Shown here in pieces: positions 14,114-14,173 of a stretch of DNA of 14,173 nucleotides (within the stretch, counting starts at the first letter, position 1; every line of letters begins with the position of its first letter). The DNA lies in NCBI GenBank assembly GCA_016763165.1, contig JAESUJ010000073.1, positions 1 through 14,173 on the forward strand, in the 5' to 3' direction. The notes under the pieces are model-generated. The model worked only from the letters and a program-made list of their open reading frames with translations, did not search any database and was not told the origin of the DNA. This DNA comes from Candidatus Babeliales bacterium. GTDB lineage: Bacteria; Babelota; Babeliae; Babelales; CAZZPM01. Both the position numbers and the translations under genes were made by a program.

Positions 14114-14173
14114 CTAGCAGGCAGCAGTCATTTCCACGATCAGCTGCAAGACATCGTGGTATAAACTATCAGA
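14114..14173 (-). CDS. C-terminal end of a convergent gene (partial)
   Basis: Read on the minus strand from the window edge, one frame is open for 19 codons, SDSLYHDVLQLIVEMTAAC, and stops with TAG at 14114. The peptide looks like an ordinary amphipathic C-terminal helix, and the stop falls 5 bases before a shared transcript-end hairpin, matching the other convergent pairs. The fragment is too short to identify; the call rests on context. Confidence 0.4.
   Translation of the reverse strand, partial: SDSLYHDVLQLIVEMTAAC

Noticed and set aside
1..14173. tRNA genes, CRISPR arrays, insertion sequences, inteins
   Set aside because: Read for cloverleaf-like arms, regularly spaced repeats, transposase motifs and intein block motifs; none was seen.

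Overview
The window is GC-rich, gene-dense DNA that looks like part of a large nucleocytoplasmic DNA virus (phylum Nucleocytoviricota, a 'giant virus'). Three things point there: a protein resembling the large subunit of the poxvirus-type early transcription factor, a divergent virus-type TATA-binding protein, and a protein opening with the 'DSTRRNRQEYPDP.DF' signature I associate with giant-virus virion proteins. Giant-virus accessory genes (Rad50/SMC-like ATPase, ankyrin-repeat protein, FAD oxidoreductase) accompany them. Genes face both strands, intergenic gaps are 30-100 bp, and there are no operon-like Shine-Dalgarno sites, tRNAs, CRISPR arrays or insertion sequences. I cannot assign a family from sequence alone.

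Layout. 1-2412 (+): C-terminal part of a VETF-large-like protein whose start lies before the window. 2473-4868 (+): Rad50/SMC-like ATPase split by a frameshift near 3475-3490. 4934-5266 and 5297-5761 (-): two small membrane proteins, the second with a Cys-rich duplicated C-terminus. 5843-6982 (-): TBP-like protein. 7048-8358 (-): putative virion structural protein. 8455-10209 (+): FAD-dependent amine-oxidase-like protein with a C-terminal membrane anchor. 10251-10937 (-): ankyrin protein. 11005-11799 (-): unknown. 11883-13751 (+): large helical unknown. 13793-14071 (+): small unknown. 14114-14173 (-): tail of a convergent gene entering from the right. No gene-free stretch exceeds 300 bases.

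Regulatory architecture. Six short perfect hairpins sit at or just after stop codons (2412, 4888, 5800, 10211, 11010, 14085). Four of them have exactly 6-nt loops and five share a TGTAT stem core, which suggests a virus-wide transcript-end signal. A 12-base element TATACG(T/C)CAAAG lies 7-8 bases before the start codons of the Rad50-like and structural genes and is a candidate promoter. A TATA-like TATATAAGG precedes the TBP-like gene.

Working together (inference): the VETF-large-like and TBP-like proteins would belong to the viral transcription machinery that reads such promoters. The structural protein, and perhaps the small membrane proteins and the anchored oxidoreductase, would belong to the virion or its membrane. 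The Rad50-like ATPase would act in DNA recombination or repair.
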